This document shows positions 24,625-32,034 of a DNA stretch of 64,000 bases, piece by piece. A program made the translations under genes and the position numbers. The stretch spans positions 309,708 to 373,707 of the forward strand of contig JAFQXL010000004.1 in assembly GCA_017406985.1 (NCBI GenBank), in the 5' to 3' direction. The DNA is from Candidatus Saccharimonadota bacterium (GTDB lineage Bacteria; Patescibacteriota; Saccharimonadia; Saccharimonadales; Saccharimonadaceae). Below the pieces are notes generated by a model. The model was given only the letters and a program-made list of their open reading frames with translations. It was not told the DNA's origin and made no database searches. Numbering within the stretch: position 1 is the first letter of the stretch; every line of letters begins with the position of its first letter.

Positions 24625-24957
24625 TTATTTTCTCGGTTTAGAGATGTTCGCCGGGCGGTCGTAAAGCGGGAGGATTAGGGGAACTTTATTTCCCTGATGG
24701 TCATAGAGCGGGATATTTAACTCGGAGGCGAGCGCATTAACGACAGCGGCGCCGATACGGAGTCCAGTAAAAGAGCCTGGGCCGCTCATAAAAGTTATCT
24801 CCGAAATGTCTTCCCAATCGGCATTATTTTCAATTAGTTTATCATAAATAAACTGATGGAGATTTTCCGCGAGATCGCGACCGAGCGGAGAGCGATATTC
24901 TTTATCGTCGAGCCTTAAAACTGTTTCGGGCGTCGAAGTGTCAAGATATAATTTCAT
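24625..24957 (-). CDS. tsaB: TsaB-like protein, shortened
   Basis: The 110 aa carry the TsaB signature MSGPGSFTGLRIG and the N-terminal strand KLYLDTSTPETVLRL. TsaB is the scaffold that pairs with TsaD for tRNA t6A37 synthesis. Usual bacterial TsaB is about 220 aa; here the second half of the ASKHA fold is missing. The frame ends cleanly, so this looks like a real short form, not a frameshift (the following bases carry the CIRCE element). It overlaps tsaE by 4 nt. Confidence 0.85.
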   Translation of the reverse strand: MKLYLDTSTPETVLRLDDKEYRSPLGRDLAENLHQFIYDKLIENNADWEDISEITFMSGPGSFTGLRIGAAVVNALASELNIPLYDHQGNKVPLILPLYDRPANISKPRK

Positions 24958-25361
24958 TTTTCCTCCTTAATTTCGCGCGAACCGTCTTCGTTTAATAAAA
25001 TAATAAACTTTCGGTGGTTTTTCGGTAAAATTTCAGAAACCGAGTTTCCCCATTCAATAATAGTAACGGTTTTTTCGTCGTTTAAATTCTCGATTAGATC
25101 TTCGCTCATAATCCCCGGGTTATTTAAACGATAAAAATCATAATGGACGAGCGTCCCGTTTTTAAACTCATAGCGTTTTGAAATTGTAAAGCTCGGACTT
25201 GTAATTTCCTCAAAAATTCCGAGACCTTTGGCGATTCCCTTTGTAATTGTCGTTTTTCCGGTTCCGACATCGCCGATTAACTCGATTACACAAGGAATAG
25301 AAAGCGAACGACCAATCTGCTCGCCAAAAGAAATCATTTCCGCTTCCGAATTTAAAATCAT
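24954..25361 (-). CDS. tsaE: tRNA threonylcarbamoyladenosine biosynthesis ATPase TsaE
   Basis: 135 aa from ATG 25361. It shows Walker A LIGDVGTGKTT, the TsaE switch-like motif TSPSFTI and the closing IEWGNSV. It drives t6A synthesis together with TsaB/TsaD. A TATAAT -10 (25373-25368, minus) ends exactly 6 nt before the ATG, so the mRNA should be leaderless. In-frame codons further upstream lie within the promoter and are rejected. It overlaps tsaB by 4 nt (ATGA). Confidence 0.93.
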   Translation of the reverse strand: MILNSEAEMISFGEQIGRSLSIPCVIELIGDVGTGKTTITKGIAKGLGIFEEITSPSFTISKRYEFKNGTLVHYDFYRLNNPGIMSEDLIENLNDEKTVTIIEWGNSVSEILPKNHRKFIILLNEDGSREIKEEK

Positions 25362-25380
25362 ATATATATTATACAATATT

Positions 25381-25863
25381 TTAGAACTTTGGTCTAATCG
25401 AGGGGTTAATTCCGCCTGGTTTTATAGCAGAGTTAGAACCACCACCAGATTTAATCGGCGTATATCCACCCGCTTCGCCAATTCCGCGCGCATTTTCCGA
25501 ACGTCCGAAACCGGTCCGAACATTTCCGTTTGCGTCGCCGGTCGTATTAATGCGAACACGGTCGAGGCGGTCGTCTCTATTATTAAACGAGTTACTACCG
25601 GTTTTATTTACGTCCGGGTTAAACCTTTTCGCCTTTCGATTAGAAAAGGTCTCCGAAAACATTCCGGAATTATTATATTTCGCGACAAACTGGCGCTTTT
25701 CCTCGAGCGCTTTTCGTTTCGCCATACTTAAGCCGGTCGAAGCAGTACCGATATTTTCGCCGTTTTGTGCCTCAGCATAGCCAGAAGAATGAAAAATCTC
25801 TGACTTTTTATCGTCTTTCATAACATAGTCGCGTAGTATTTTATTACTACTGTTATTCTGCAT
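25381..25863 (-). CDS. Low-complexity Asn/Gly/Arg-rich protein, unknown
   Basis: The 160-aa protein has no membrane span or signal. It is rich in Asn, Ser, Gly, Lys and Arg, probably disordered, with repeated short motifs (RDDRLDRVRINTTG, GGYTPIKSGGGSNSAIKPGG, INPSIRPKF at the end). I recognise no family. It follows the 26998-25880 gene by 16 nt with a ribosome site (AAGGAG), so the two form an operon. It may be a partner of that coiled-coil membrane protein; this is a guess from position. Confidence 0.6.
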   Translation of the reverse strand: MQNNSSNKILRDYVMKDDKKSEIFHSSGYAEAQNGENIGTASTGLSMAKRKALEEKRQFVAKYNNSGMFSETFSNRKAKRFNPDVNKTGSNSFNNRDDRLDRVRINTTGDANGNVRTGFGRSENARGIGEAGGYTPIKSGGGSNSAIKPGGINPSIRPKF

Positions 25864-25879
25864 AAAATCTCCTTAGGAT

Positions 25880-26998
25880 TTACTGGAAGAGGGCGAGATA
25901 AGCGATTGCGCCGACAGCCGCGCCGAGGATAATCGTTAAGATAATTGCAACGATAAGCGAAACTTTCGAGCTCTTCGGGGTTTCGCCAACAACCATAGTC
26001 GGAACATCTTTACCGCTTTTCTTCTCTTTTTCGAGCGAGCGAGCATAAATATTTTTATGAGGAATTGGCTCGTTATAGGGGACATAGCGACCGCGAGTTT
26101 TCGGTCTTGAAGCAGCGCTAGCGGTAGATTCGAAAGTCTTGTCTCCGCCAGAAAGCGGGCGTTTTTCGACCGCGGTGTTAATAAACGGAGAGCGACCGCC
26201 GAGAGAATATCTCTCGTTATTCTTCGAAGTATCTTCTTCTTTCTTTTTCGGCGCTTTTTTATCAATATTTTCAAGAAAATCAGTTTTTTCGTCTTCGATA
26301 AAGGCTTCAACGTCTTTATGTTCGGCTCTCTCAAGATCTTCAGCGGCGTTTTCTAAATCATTTAATTCAGCTTCAAAATCTTTAACCGAGCCAAGACGAC
26401 GTTCGACCTTCGTTTCTTTACGCTTAAAGAGCGAGCGTTTTCGCGGTTCTTCAGGGACAGGAAGGTTCTTTGCGAGCGGATCTTCCGAACTTTCAGGATT
26501 TACAACGCGTTTAATCGCAACAGTGCGCATTTTATTTTCCGCCTCACGACGACGAGCAAGCTCAAGTCGAGCCTGTTTCGCACGACGCTCCGCTAAAATT
26601 CGTTGTCTCTCTTTCAAGGCGCGAGCCTCGATTAAAGCTTTCTTTCTTGCGCGTTCTTCTTCAGCACGCCTTAATTCCATTTCTTTTTCGCGCGCCGCGA
26701 GAACTTCAGCATTTTCTTTTTCTTCAACTCTCTGGCGACGTTCTAGGTCGCGTTTAGCGGCAATAGCACGACGATTCGCGATAATATCAGCCTCTTTTTG
26801 AGCCTCAATTTGGCGATGTATCTCCTCGCGACGGGCAATCTGTCTCTTCGCGATTTCGCGACGACGTTGTTCCTCGTCTGAGAGATTTTCTCTGACCGGT
26901 CTCGGGGTCGGACTAGACTTCGAACGAGGCGAAAAATCCATCATCCGCCCACGCGGACGGATAGCTTTTTTCTCGTTCTTTTCTTCATTGTTATTCAT
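25880..26998 (-). CDS. Highly charged coiled-coil protein with C-terminal membrane anchor
   Basis: The 372-aa protein is mostly one long Arg/Glu/Ala helix (about residues 40-170; REEIHRQIEAQKEADIIANR, ERQRILAERRAKQARLELA). A Lys/Glu/Asp-rich linker and a single C-terminal membrane span (VSLIVAIILTIILGAAVGAI) follow, with only a short tail. The topology is tail-anchored: the coiled coil is cytoplasmic. I recognise no family. Such tail-anchored helical rods can organise the inner membrane surface or division machinery. It is first in an operon with the 160-aa protein. Confidence 0.7.
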   Translation of the reverse strand: MNNNEEKNEKKAIRPRGRMMDFSPRSKSSPTPRPVRENLSDEEQRRREIAKRQIARREEIHRQIEAQKEADIIANRRAIAAKRDLERRQRVEEKENAEVLAAREKEMELRRAEEERARKKALIEARALKERQRILAERRAKQARLELARRREAENKMRTVAIKRVVNPESSEDPLAKNLPVPEEPRKRSLFKRKETKVERRLGSVKDFEAELNDLENAAEDLERAEHKDVEAFIEDEKTDFLENIDKKAPKKKEEDTSKNNERYSLGGRSPFINTAVEKRPLSGGDKTFESTASAASRPKTRGRYVPYNEPIPHKNIYARSLEKEKKSGKDVPTMVVGETPKSSKVSLIVAIILTIILGAAVGAIAYLALFQ

Positions 26999-27089
26999 TT
27001 ATGGTTAACCTTAAAATTATTTGTGTTTATGACCTATTTCTTTTTATTGTATATTATTTCAAGAAAAAATGCAAAAAAATTGTAAGTTT

Positions 27090-27866
27090 TTAGCTTCTAA
27101 CGCGTTTAGCGAGGTCGATTATATCGACAAAATGATCCGAAATTAGGCTTGAGCCGCCAATTAAAAGCCCGTTTACGCCCGGAATTGTTAGATAAGCACC
27201 AGCATTATTCGGATTAACCGAACCGCCATATAGAATCGGGGTTTCTTCAGAAACTTCTTTTCCGTAGATTTCTTTTAATTCGCTTCGAATAAGCTTGATA
27301 CTTTCGGCAATATCGTCTGGAGCGGCGAGCTTTGCGCCTTTCGTACTAGAGATAGCCCAAACCGGCTCGTAAGCAATAATAACTTTTTTAATATCTTCCG
27401 CATCAATCTCCGAGAGCGCACCAAAAAGTTCGTCTCTTAAAATGTCGGCGGTTTCGCCAAAATTGCGCTCATTTTCAGTTTCACCAATACAAAGAATCGG
27501 GGTAATATTATTACGAATTGCGGCGGCGACTTTCTGTTTTAAATCTTTATTAGTTTCGCCAAAAATATAACGACGCTCACTATGTCCGATAATCGCGTAG
27601 TCAGCAAGTCCGCGAAGTTGTGTAACGGAAACTTCGCCAGTATAAGCGCCGAAATCTCTATGGTAAAAATTCTGGGTACAGAGTTTAATTTTCGACTTCG
27701 CACGCTCAAGCTGAACACCGAGAGGCTGAAGCGCAACAAGCGACGGCGCGATTGCGATTTCGATTCCTTTTGCTGGTCGAATACGTTTTAAGAGTTTTTG
27801 AAGATAGATTGAAGACTCCCCGACAGTTAGGTTCATCTTCCAGTTGCCCACGATATAAGTTTTCAT
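27090..27866 (-). CDS. tpiA: Triosephosphate isomerase
   Basis: The 258-aa protein has all TIM-barrel landmarks: GNWKMN (active Lys), CIGE, IGHSERR (catalytic His), and the catalytic Glu in IIAYEPVWAIS; the phosphate loop is YGGSVNPNN and LLIGGSS. It interconverts DHAP and GAP. The -10 TATACT (27878-27873, minus, with TGa) sits 6 nt before the ATG: leaderless. It shares a glycolytic theme with gpmI and pgi further right. Confidence 0.97.
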   Translation of the reverse strand: MKTYIVGNWKMNLTVGESSIYLQKLLKRIRPAKGIEIAIAPSLVALQPLGVQLERAKSKIKLCTQNFYHRDFGAYTGEVSVTQLRGLADYAIIGHSERRYIFGETNKDLKQKVAAAIRNNITPILCIGETENERNFGETADILRDELFGALSEIDAEDIKKVIIAYEPVWAISSTKGAKLAAPDDIAESIKLIRSELKEIYGKEVSEETPILYGGSVNPNNAGAYLTIPGVNGLLIGGSSLISDHFVDIIDLAKRVRS

Positions 27867-27887
27867 ACCTTTAGTATATCACAAACC

Positions 27888-27917
27888 TTTACAATATGGT
27901 CTTTTATGCGGTATAAT
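27888..27917 (+). promoter_or_regulatory. Promoter of the 27950-29709 operon
   Basis: TTTACA (27888-27893), 18 bp, TATAAT (27912-27917). Unlike the leaderless genes it leaves a 25-nt leader with ribosome site AGAGG. Confidence 0.7.
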
Positions 27918-27949
27918 TAAAATAATATATAAGGCCATAAAGAGGTAAA

Positions 27950-29152
27950 ATGAAAATACGCAATTCAATTTTAAAAGTTGCGCTAGTTGGAGCAGGACTC
28001 GCGGTTGCTGCTAGTCCTTTTGTTACTCCAGGGCTATTGGCGCACGCAGATAGCTTCGACGGAAACGCATACCTAGTTTGGGAATGTGACGAGACGACGG
28101 TCTGTTATCATTTATTTGACGATATAAACACCGACAACACAACAACTTTCTATCAAGACGGTTTTAGCGCCGATAATTATAATACACATACTTTCGACGC
28201 GAAAACGGCGAACGGAAACAACGCGACTTTCGCGCTAGTTGCGGATTTTACTCCGGTAAAAGATACGGCTACTTCGATTGAATATCTAAGAGACGAAGAA
28301 ATCGCGCTCAACCCGCTTGAGGCGCCGATTGAAGAAAATGCGTTTTCGAGCTTTGGCGATAGAAACTTTAAAGTTACGATTACTAGCCCTGAATATGTCG
28401 GAGTCGTCTTAAAAAATACAACTGAGGGATATGAGCCGGATTTCGGAAGCGCGCTTAATTCAGTTTTATCACACGACATTTCTGAAAGTACGGAAGCTAA
28501 ACCGACGACACTTTATACAGTCCCGATGCAGAATAAGATTTCCCTTTCGATGGGCGGTTCTACGACTAACTTCGACAATGTCGTAGCGACAAACCTCGAA
28601 AATGAAGACGCAGCTATAATTACAAAAAATACTGGAACGAATTCTTGGGATATCGAGTTTAAGTCGGCTTATTATGACCGTGTTATCTTTAAATTAACGG
28701 TCGGAACGACAAATTATTATGTTCGTATCTTTAGAACTGCGATTCAGGTTCAACAAGTCGATGTAGAACCGAGTTCGAATAAAGCAACAGCAGTTGTCTA
28801 TTTCGATAGCTCGAAAAACTGCGATAGCTTCGACGTTTATGCGAAAATCGCTTATAAAACCGGAGCGACAAAGACCGTAAAGATGTCGCCGGCAGATAAT
28901 CATGACGACGGATATGGGAATATCGAAGACGGATGTCTCGCCGAAGGCGGAACTGGACTAAAGAAAGGTTATTATACTTATACTCTCGACACAACCTTAA
29001 ATAACCTCGCCGGAATCTATTATACTGTTTCGAACACTGGCTCGACTAGCTCGGTTTATACTGGAACGGTTACTGGCTCGAAAAAAGGTATTTATCTCGA
29101 CCTTGATTTAACTAGTGAATATGCTAGAAGAATAAATCCGGAGAAGAATTAG
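27950..29152 (+). CDS. Secreted protein of unknown function (surface)
   Basis: The 400-aa protein has a signal peptide (LKVALVGAGLAVAASPFV, then LLAHADS). The rest is a beta-rich extracellular region with a Cys pair early (VWECDETTVCYHLFDD) and another later (KNCDSF, EDGCLAEGG). No membrane span or sortase signal follows. It is the first gene of a two-gene operon with a C-terminally anchored protein 8 nt downstream (AGGAGG). I recognise no domain. The second gene may act as its anchor. Confidence 0.75.
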   Translation: MKIRNSILKVALVGAGLAVAASPFVTPGLLAHADSFDGNAYLVWECDETTVCYHLFDDINTDNTTTFYQDGFSADNYNTHTFDAKTANGNNATFALVADFTPVKDTATSIEYLRDEEIALNPLEAPIEENAFSSFGDRNFKVTITSPEYVGVVLKNTTEGYEPDFGSALNSVLSHDISESTEAKPTTLYTVPMQNKISLSMGGSTTNFDNVVATNLENEDAAIITKNTGTNSWDIEFKSAYYDRVIFKLTVGTTNYYVRIFRTAIQVQQVDVEPSSNKATAVVYFDSSKNCDSFDVYAKIAYKTGATKTVKMSPADNHDDGYGNIEDGCLAEGGTGLKKGYYTYTLDTTLNNLAGIYYTVSNTGSTSSVYTGTVTGSKKGIYLDLDLTSEYARRINPEKN

Positions 29153-29160
29153 GAGGAAAT

Positions 29161-29709
29161 ATGAAGATGTTTAAAAATATTTTAGCCAGCTTAACACTCG
29201 CCTTAGCGGTCTTTGTTCCGGCAGCGAACGTTTCGGCGGTAGATAACGCAGTTTCGACGCTTTCCGCAACGACTTCGGTGAGCGCAATCGAGGTTAGCGG
29301 AACAACTATCGACGGGATTCTCGCGGTTTCGATCGAAGTCTATAATGAAGATGGAACAACTTTAATCGCCGGTCCAGAGTCTATCAATGTCGCTTCTAAC
29401 GCATTTTCTTATAGTATCTCCGGAACGTTCGACGTAAATACAGTTTATACTGTAAAAGCGGCGGATTATGACGGCGGAACTTTTAAGTCGATTCAGACGA
29501 CAGTTTCGGACACGGACGACGAGACTGACGACGATTCGGATTCTAGCGAAAGTAGTAGTGCCGGTACCGCCGATACGGGAACCGCGCCAAAAGCTTCGGA
29601 TTCGACCGATAAGGCTGTTTCGAATATCTCGCTTGGGGCTTCAATTGTCGTAGCTTCAGCAGTCGTTTATGGAACATATTTAGTTATTAAACGCAAAAAT
29701 ACCAAATAA
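29161..29709 (+). CDS. Small surface protein with C-terminal anchor
   Basis: The 182-aa protein has a signal peptide (NILASLTLALAVFVPAANVS), one beta-sandwich-like domain (about residues 35-115), and an acidic Ser-rich linker (DDETDDDSDSSESSS). Then come a TADTGTAPK segment, a membrane span (LGASIVVASAVVYGTYLVI) and KRKNTK. The order motif-span-basic tail resembles sortase substrates, but ADTG is not a textbook LPXTG and lies about 20 residues from the span. A simple membrane anchor is the alternative. It is second in an operon with the secreted 400-aa protein. Confidence 0.75.
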   Translation: MKMFKNILASLTLALAVFVPAANVSAVDNAVSTLSATTSVSAIEVSGTTIDGILAVSIEVYNEDGTTLIAGPESINVASNAFSYSISGTFDVNTVYTVKAADYDGGTFKSIQTTVSDTDDETDDDSDSSESSSAGTADTGTAPKASDSTDKAVSNISLGASIVVASAVVYGTYLVIKRKNTK

Positions 29710-29713
29710 AAAC

Positions 29714-29852
29714 GAGCGGGGTCCTGTCACCGCCATAAAGTTCCCCGCCGTGCTCAGACGCAAATATCCGAGCCTACTGTACTAACGTACACACGGCTCG
29801 GATTTGCTTACCTGCGCGCGGCGGGGTCCCCAAGGCGGCGCCACCCCTCGCT
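29714..29852. repeat. Large GC-rich imperfect inverted repeat (stem-loop) between convergent genes
   Basis: About 140 bp fold into one long interrupted stem. Outer AGCGGGGT/ACCCCTCGCT, then ACCGCC/GGCGGC, CCCCGCCG/CGGCGGGG, GCAAATATCCGAGCC/GGCTCGGATTTGC, and tip GTACTAACGTAC. It is far GC-richer than its neighbourhood. On the minus strand it ends in TTTTTATTT, so it can end transcription in that direction. The size and nested symmetry are beyond a normal terminator; a MITE-like or structured RNA element is possible. Confidence 0.7.
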
Positions 29853-29871
29853 TATATTTATATACTTCTAA

Positions 29872-30660
29872 TTAGATTACGCCAAGGATGCCGCGGAGAG
29901 CATAAGCTGTGTCTTCGTGGCTTCTAACGGTGATGGTTTTAAAGCCCATCTGAACAACCGGATAATCGTTTCCACCAGGCTGTGTCATATCGCCAAAATA
30001 GAGGACGTCTTCTTTCTCTAGCTTTAAGTATTCAAGAAGTTTCGTCATACCGAACTCTTTATTCATTCCTGGGGTAATAGCGTTAATCGAAGTTGTTCCG
30101 CCGATTTCATACTCGAATTCCGGCGCTTTCTCTTTACAAAGTTTAACGATTTGTTCGCGTTTTTTACAATCCGGATCCCAAGCATATTTTTCTTCAGTTC
30201 CGGCTTTCTGTCCGAGCGCAGAGAAAGTAACTTGAGAAAGGCGGTTTTCGATAATTTCGTCGCCTGGGGCAAGCTTATCTTCTTCCCAGAAGCCGAGTTC
30301 TCTCGCCGATTCTTTAATCGCTTTGGAAATTTTTTCGACTTGTTCGTCGGTTAAAGGATAATTATAAACCTGTTTCCAGTTCGCTTTATTATAGCCGTTT
30401 CCGCTCGGTTCATATTTATAATATTGAGTTCCTTGCGCGACGAAAAGATGTAAGTGAGAAAGTTGTTCTTCGGTCGCTTTTCCGGTTTCGATTAAACGAT
30501 CGACAATTTGGATTAAGAACTGATCGAATTTTTGACCGGAGATTGGACAAATCTCAAAGTGGTTAAGACAGTCGGTTAGAAGTTCTGCGATTTCGTCCGG
30601 AATCGGGGTTTTCGCAATATTTAGAGTCTGGTCGATATCAAACGACAGAGCTTTTTTCAT
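29872..30660 (-). CDS. HAD-family phosphatase / eukaryotic-type phosphomannomutase-like
   Basis: The 262-aa protein shows HAD motif I SFDIDQTLN, motif II CPISGQKFDQF, and motif IV YFGDMTQPGGNDYPV. The GDxxxPGGND form is characteristic of the eukaryotic-type phosphomannomutase (PMM) branch of HAD-IIB. That family interconverts mannose-6-P and mannose-1-P, or dephosphorylates sugar phosphates. The second Asp of the usual DxDGT motif is present (D-I-D). With galU, pgi and the polysaccharide operon nearby, a sugar-nucleotide role is plausible. Enzyme specificity cannot be read from the sequence. It lies 17 nt after tyrS with a strong ribosome site. Confidence 0.8.
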   Translation of the reverse strand: MKKALSFDIDQTLNIAKTPIPDEIAELLTDCLNHFEICPISGQKFDQFLIQIVDRLIETGKATEEQLSHLHLFVAQGTQYYKYEPSGNGYNKANWKQVYNYPLTDEQVEKISKAIKESARELGFWEEDKLAPGDEIIENRLSQVTFSALGQKAGTEEKYAWDPDCKKREQIVKLCKEKAPEFEYEIGGTTSINAITPGMNKEFGMTKLLEYLKLEKEDVLYFGDMTQPGGNDYPVVQMGFKTITVRSHEDTAYALRGILGVI

Positions 30661-30677
30661 ATTTCCTCCTTATAAAA

Positions 30678-31976
30678 TTATTTAATAAGCGCAAACTTGT
30701 TTTTGCCACGTTTTAAGATAGAAAGCGACATTAAGGCGTGATTTTCGTCGGTTATTTTTTCGCCATTAACGGAGATAGCGTTTCCTTTAATCATCTTTCT
30801 TGCTTCGCCTTTAGAGCTAACAAGTTCTAATTCGACGAGCGCGTCGACAAGACTAACCTGCGGGCGATTTTCGTCGAGTTTTAAAGTCGGGAGAAGTAAA
30901 GCGATATTTTCGATTTCAGTTTCAGAAAGAACGCCAAGTTTTTTCCCGCCGAATAAAATCTCAGTTAAGGTAATCGCGGCAGCGGCGCTAGTTTTTCCGT
31001 GAACGACTTCGGTCGCGCCTTTCGCAAGTGCTTTTTGAGCGAGGCGTTTTTCCGGAGCGGATTTATGTTCCTCTAAAATCTTTTCAATTTCTTCTTTCGA
31101 ATAAACCGTATAAATCTTTAAGAGATATTCGACGGATTCGTCCGGCTGATTAAGCCAGAACTGGTAAAAGTCGAAGACGCTAGTATAATTTCCAGAGCCA
31201 TTATCCTTCGAAGCAAGCCAAATTGCGTTTCCTTCAGACTTTCCGAACTTTCTACCAGTAACCGGATCGATAATAAGCGGAGTAGACCAGACGTCCGCTT
31301 CGGCGTTTTCGTTTTTACGGATTAGAGAGATTCCGGTCGAAGCATTTCCATATTGGTCCGCGCCACAAAGTTGTAAATCGATTCCGTATTTTTTATAGAG
31401 GTGCCAAAAGTCATAACCCTGAATTAAAGTATAGCTAAACTCGGCATAAGAAATTCCGGAACCGCCTTCGCCGATACGATTCTGGATAAACTTTCGGTCG
31501 AGAAGCTGAGTCATTGAGAAAGTTTTCCCGACAGTGCGAAGAAAATCAAGATAGTTAATATCTTTAAACCAGTCATAATTATCGACCATCGTAAGTTCGA
31601 TATTATCATTATCCGGATCACCATCGTCTTTCGTATTAGCGGCGCCGTCCGGAGAGATAACCGCCTCCATCTGTTTTTTAATACAGGCCTTATTATGTTC
31701 AACTTCTTCGAGCGGTTTTAATTCCCTCTCGCCGGTTTCTTTCGGGTCGCCAATCTGTCCGGTCGCTCCGCCAACAAGAAGATAAGGTTTATAACCATGT
31801 CGAACAAAACAAGCACACATCATTAAAGCCGCGAGATTTCCGATCGTTAAGGAATCCGCGCTCGGATCCGCGCCAAAATAAAATTTCTTCGATTTACGCT
31901 CATCTAAGGAGCTAAAATCTTTAATTGTCGTTTCGGCATTAAAGCCGCGCCAAATTAACTCTTCTGATAACTTCAT
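30678..31976 (-). CDS. tyrS: Tyrosyl-tRNA synthetase
   Basis: The 432-aa class I synthetase has a HIGH-like motif (GADPSADSLTIGNLAALM), the tyrosine/tRNA-binding core (YTLIQGYDFWHLYKKYGIDL, QLCGADQYGN), KMSKS-like KFGKSEGNA, and a C-terminal S4 RNA-binding domain (SKGEARKMIKGNAISVNGEK). The -10 TAGAAT (31988-31983, minus, TGg) ends 6 nt before the ATG: leaderless. The HAD/PMM-like gene follows in the same transcript. Confidence 0.96.
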   Translation of the reverse strand: MKLSEELIWRGFNAETTIKDFSSLDERKSKKFYFGADPSADSLTIGNLAALMMCACFVRHGYKPYLLVGGATGQIGDPKETGERELKPLEEVEHNKACIKKQMEAVISPDGAANTKDDGDPDNDNIELTMVDNYDWFKDINYLDFLRTVGKTFSMTQLLDRKFIQNRIGEGGSGISYAEFSYTLIQGYDFWHLYKKYGIDLQLCGADQYGNASTGISLIRKNENAEADVWSTPLIIDPVTGRKFGKSEGNAIWLASKDNGSGNYTSVFDFYQFWLNQPDESVEYLLKIYTVYSKEEIEKILEEHKSAPEKRLAQKALAKGATEVVHGKTSAAAAITLTEILFGGKKLGVLSETEIENIALLLPTLKLDENRPQVSLVDALVELELVSSKGEARKMIKGNAISVNGEKITDENHALMSLSILKRGKNKFALIK

Positions 31977-31992
31977 ATCTCTATTCTACCAC

Positions 31993-32031
31993 AAAAAAAC
32001 AGGGAAGCCAAATCGGGGTTTCCCTGTTTTT
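31993..32031. terminator. Bidirectional terminator of the PBP gene
   Basis: AAAAACAGGGAA and TTCCCTGTTTTT form a 12-bp stem with a GCC/GGT extension, with A- and T-runs on opposite sides. Confidence 0.85.
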
Positions 32032-32034
32032 AGG

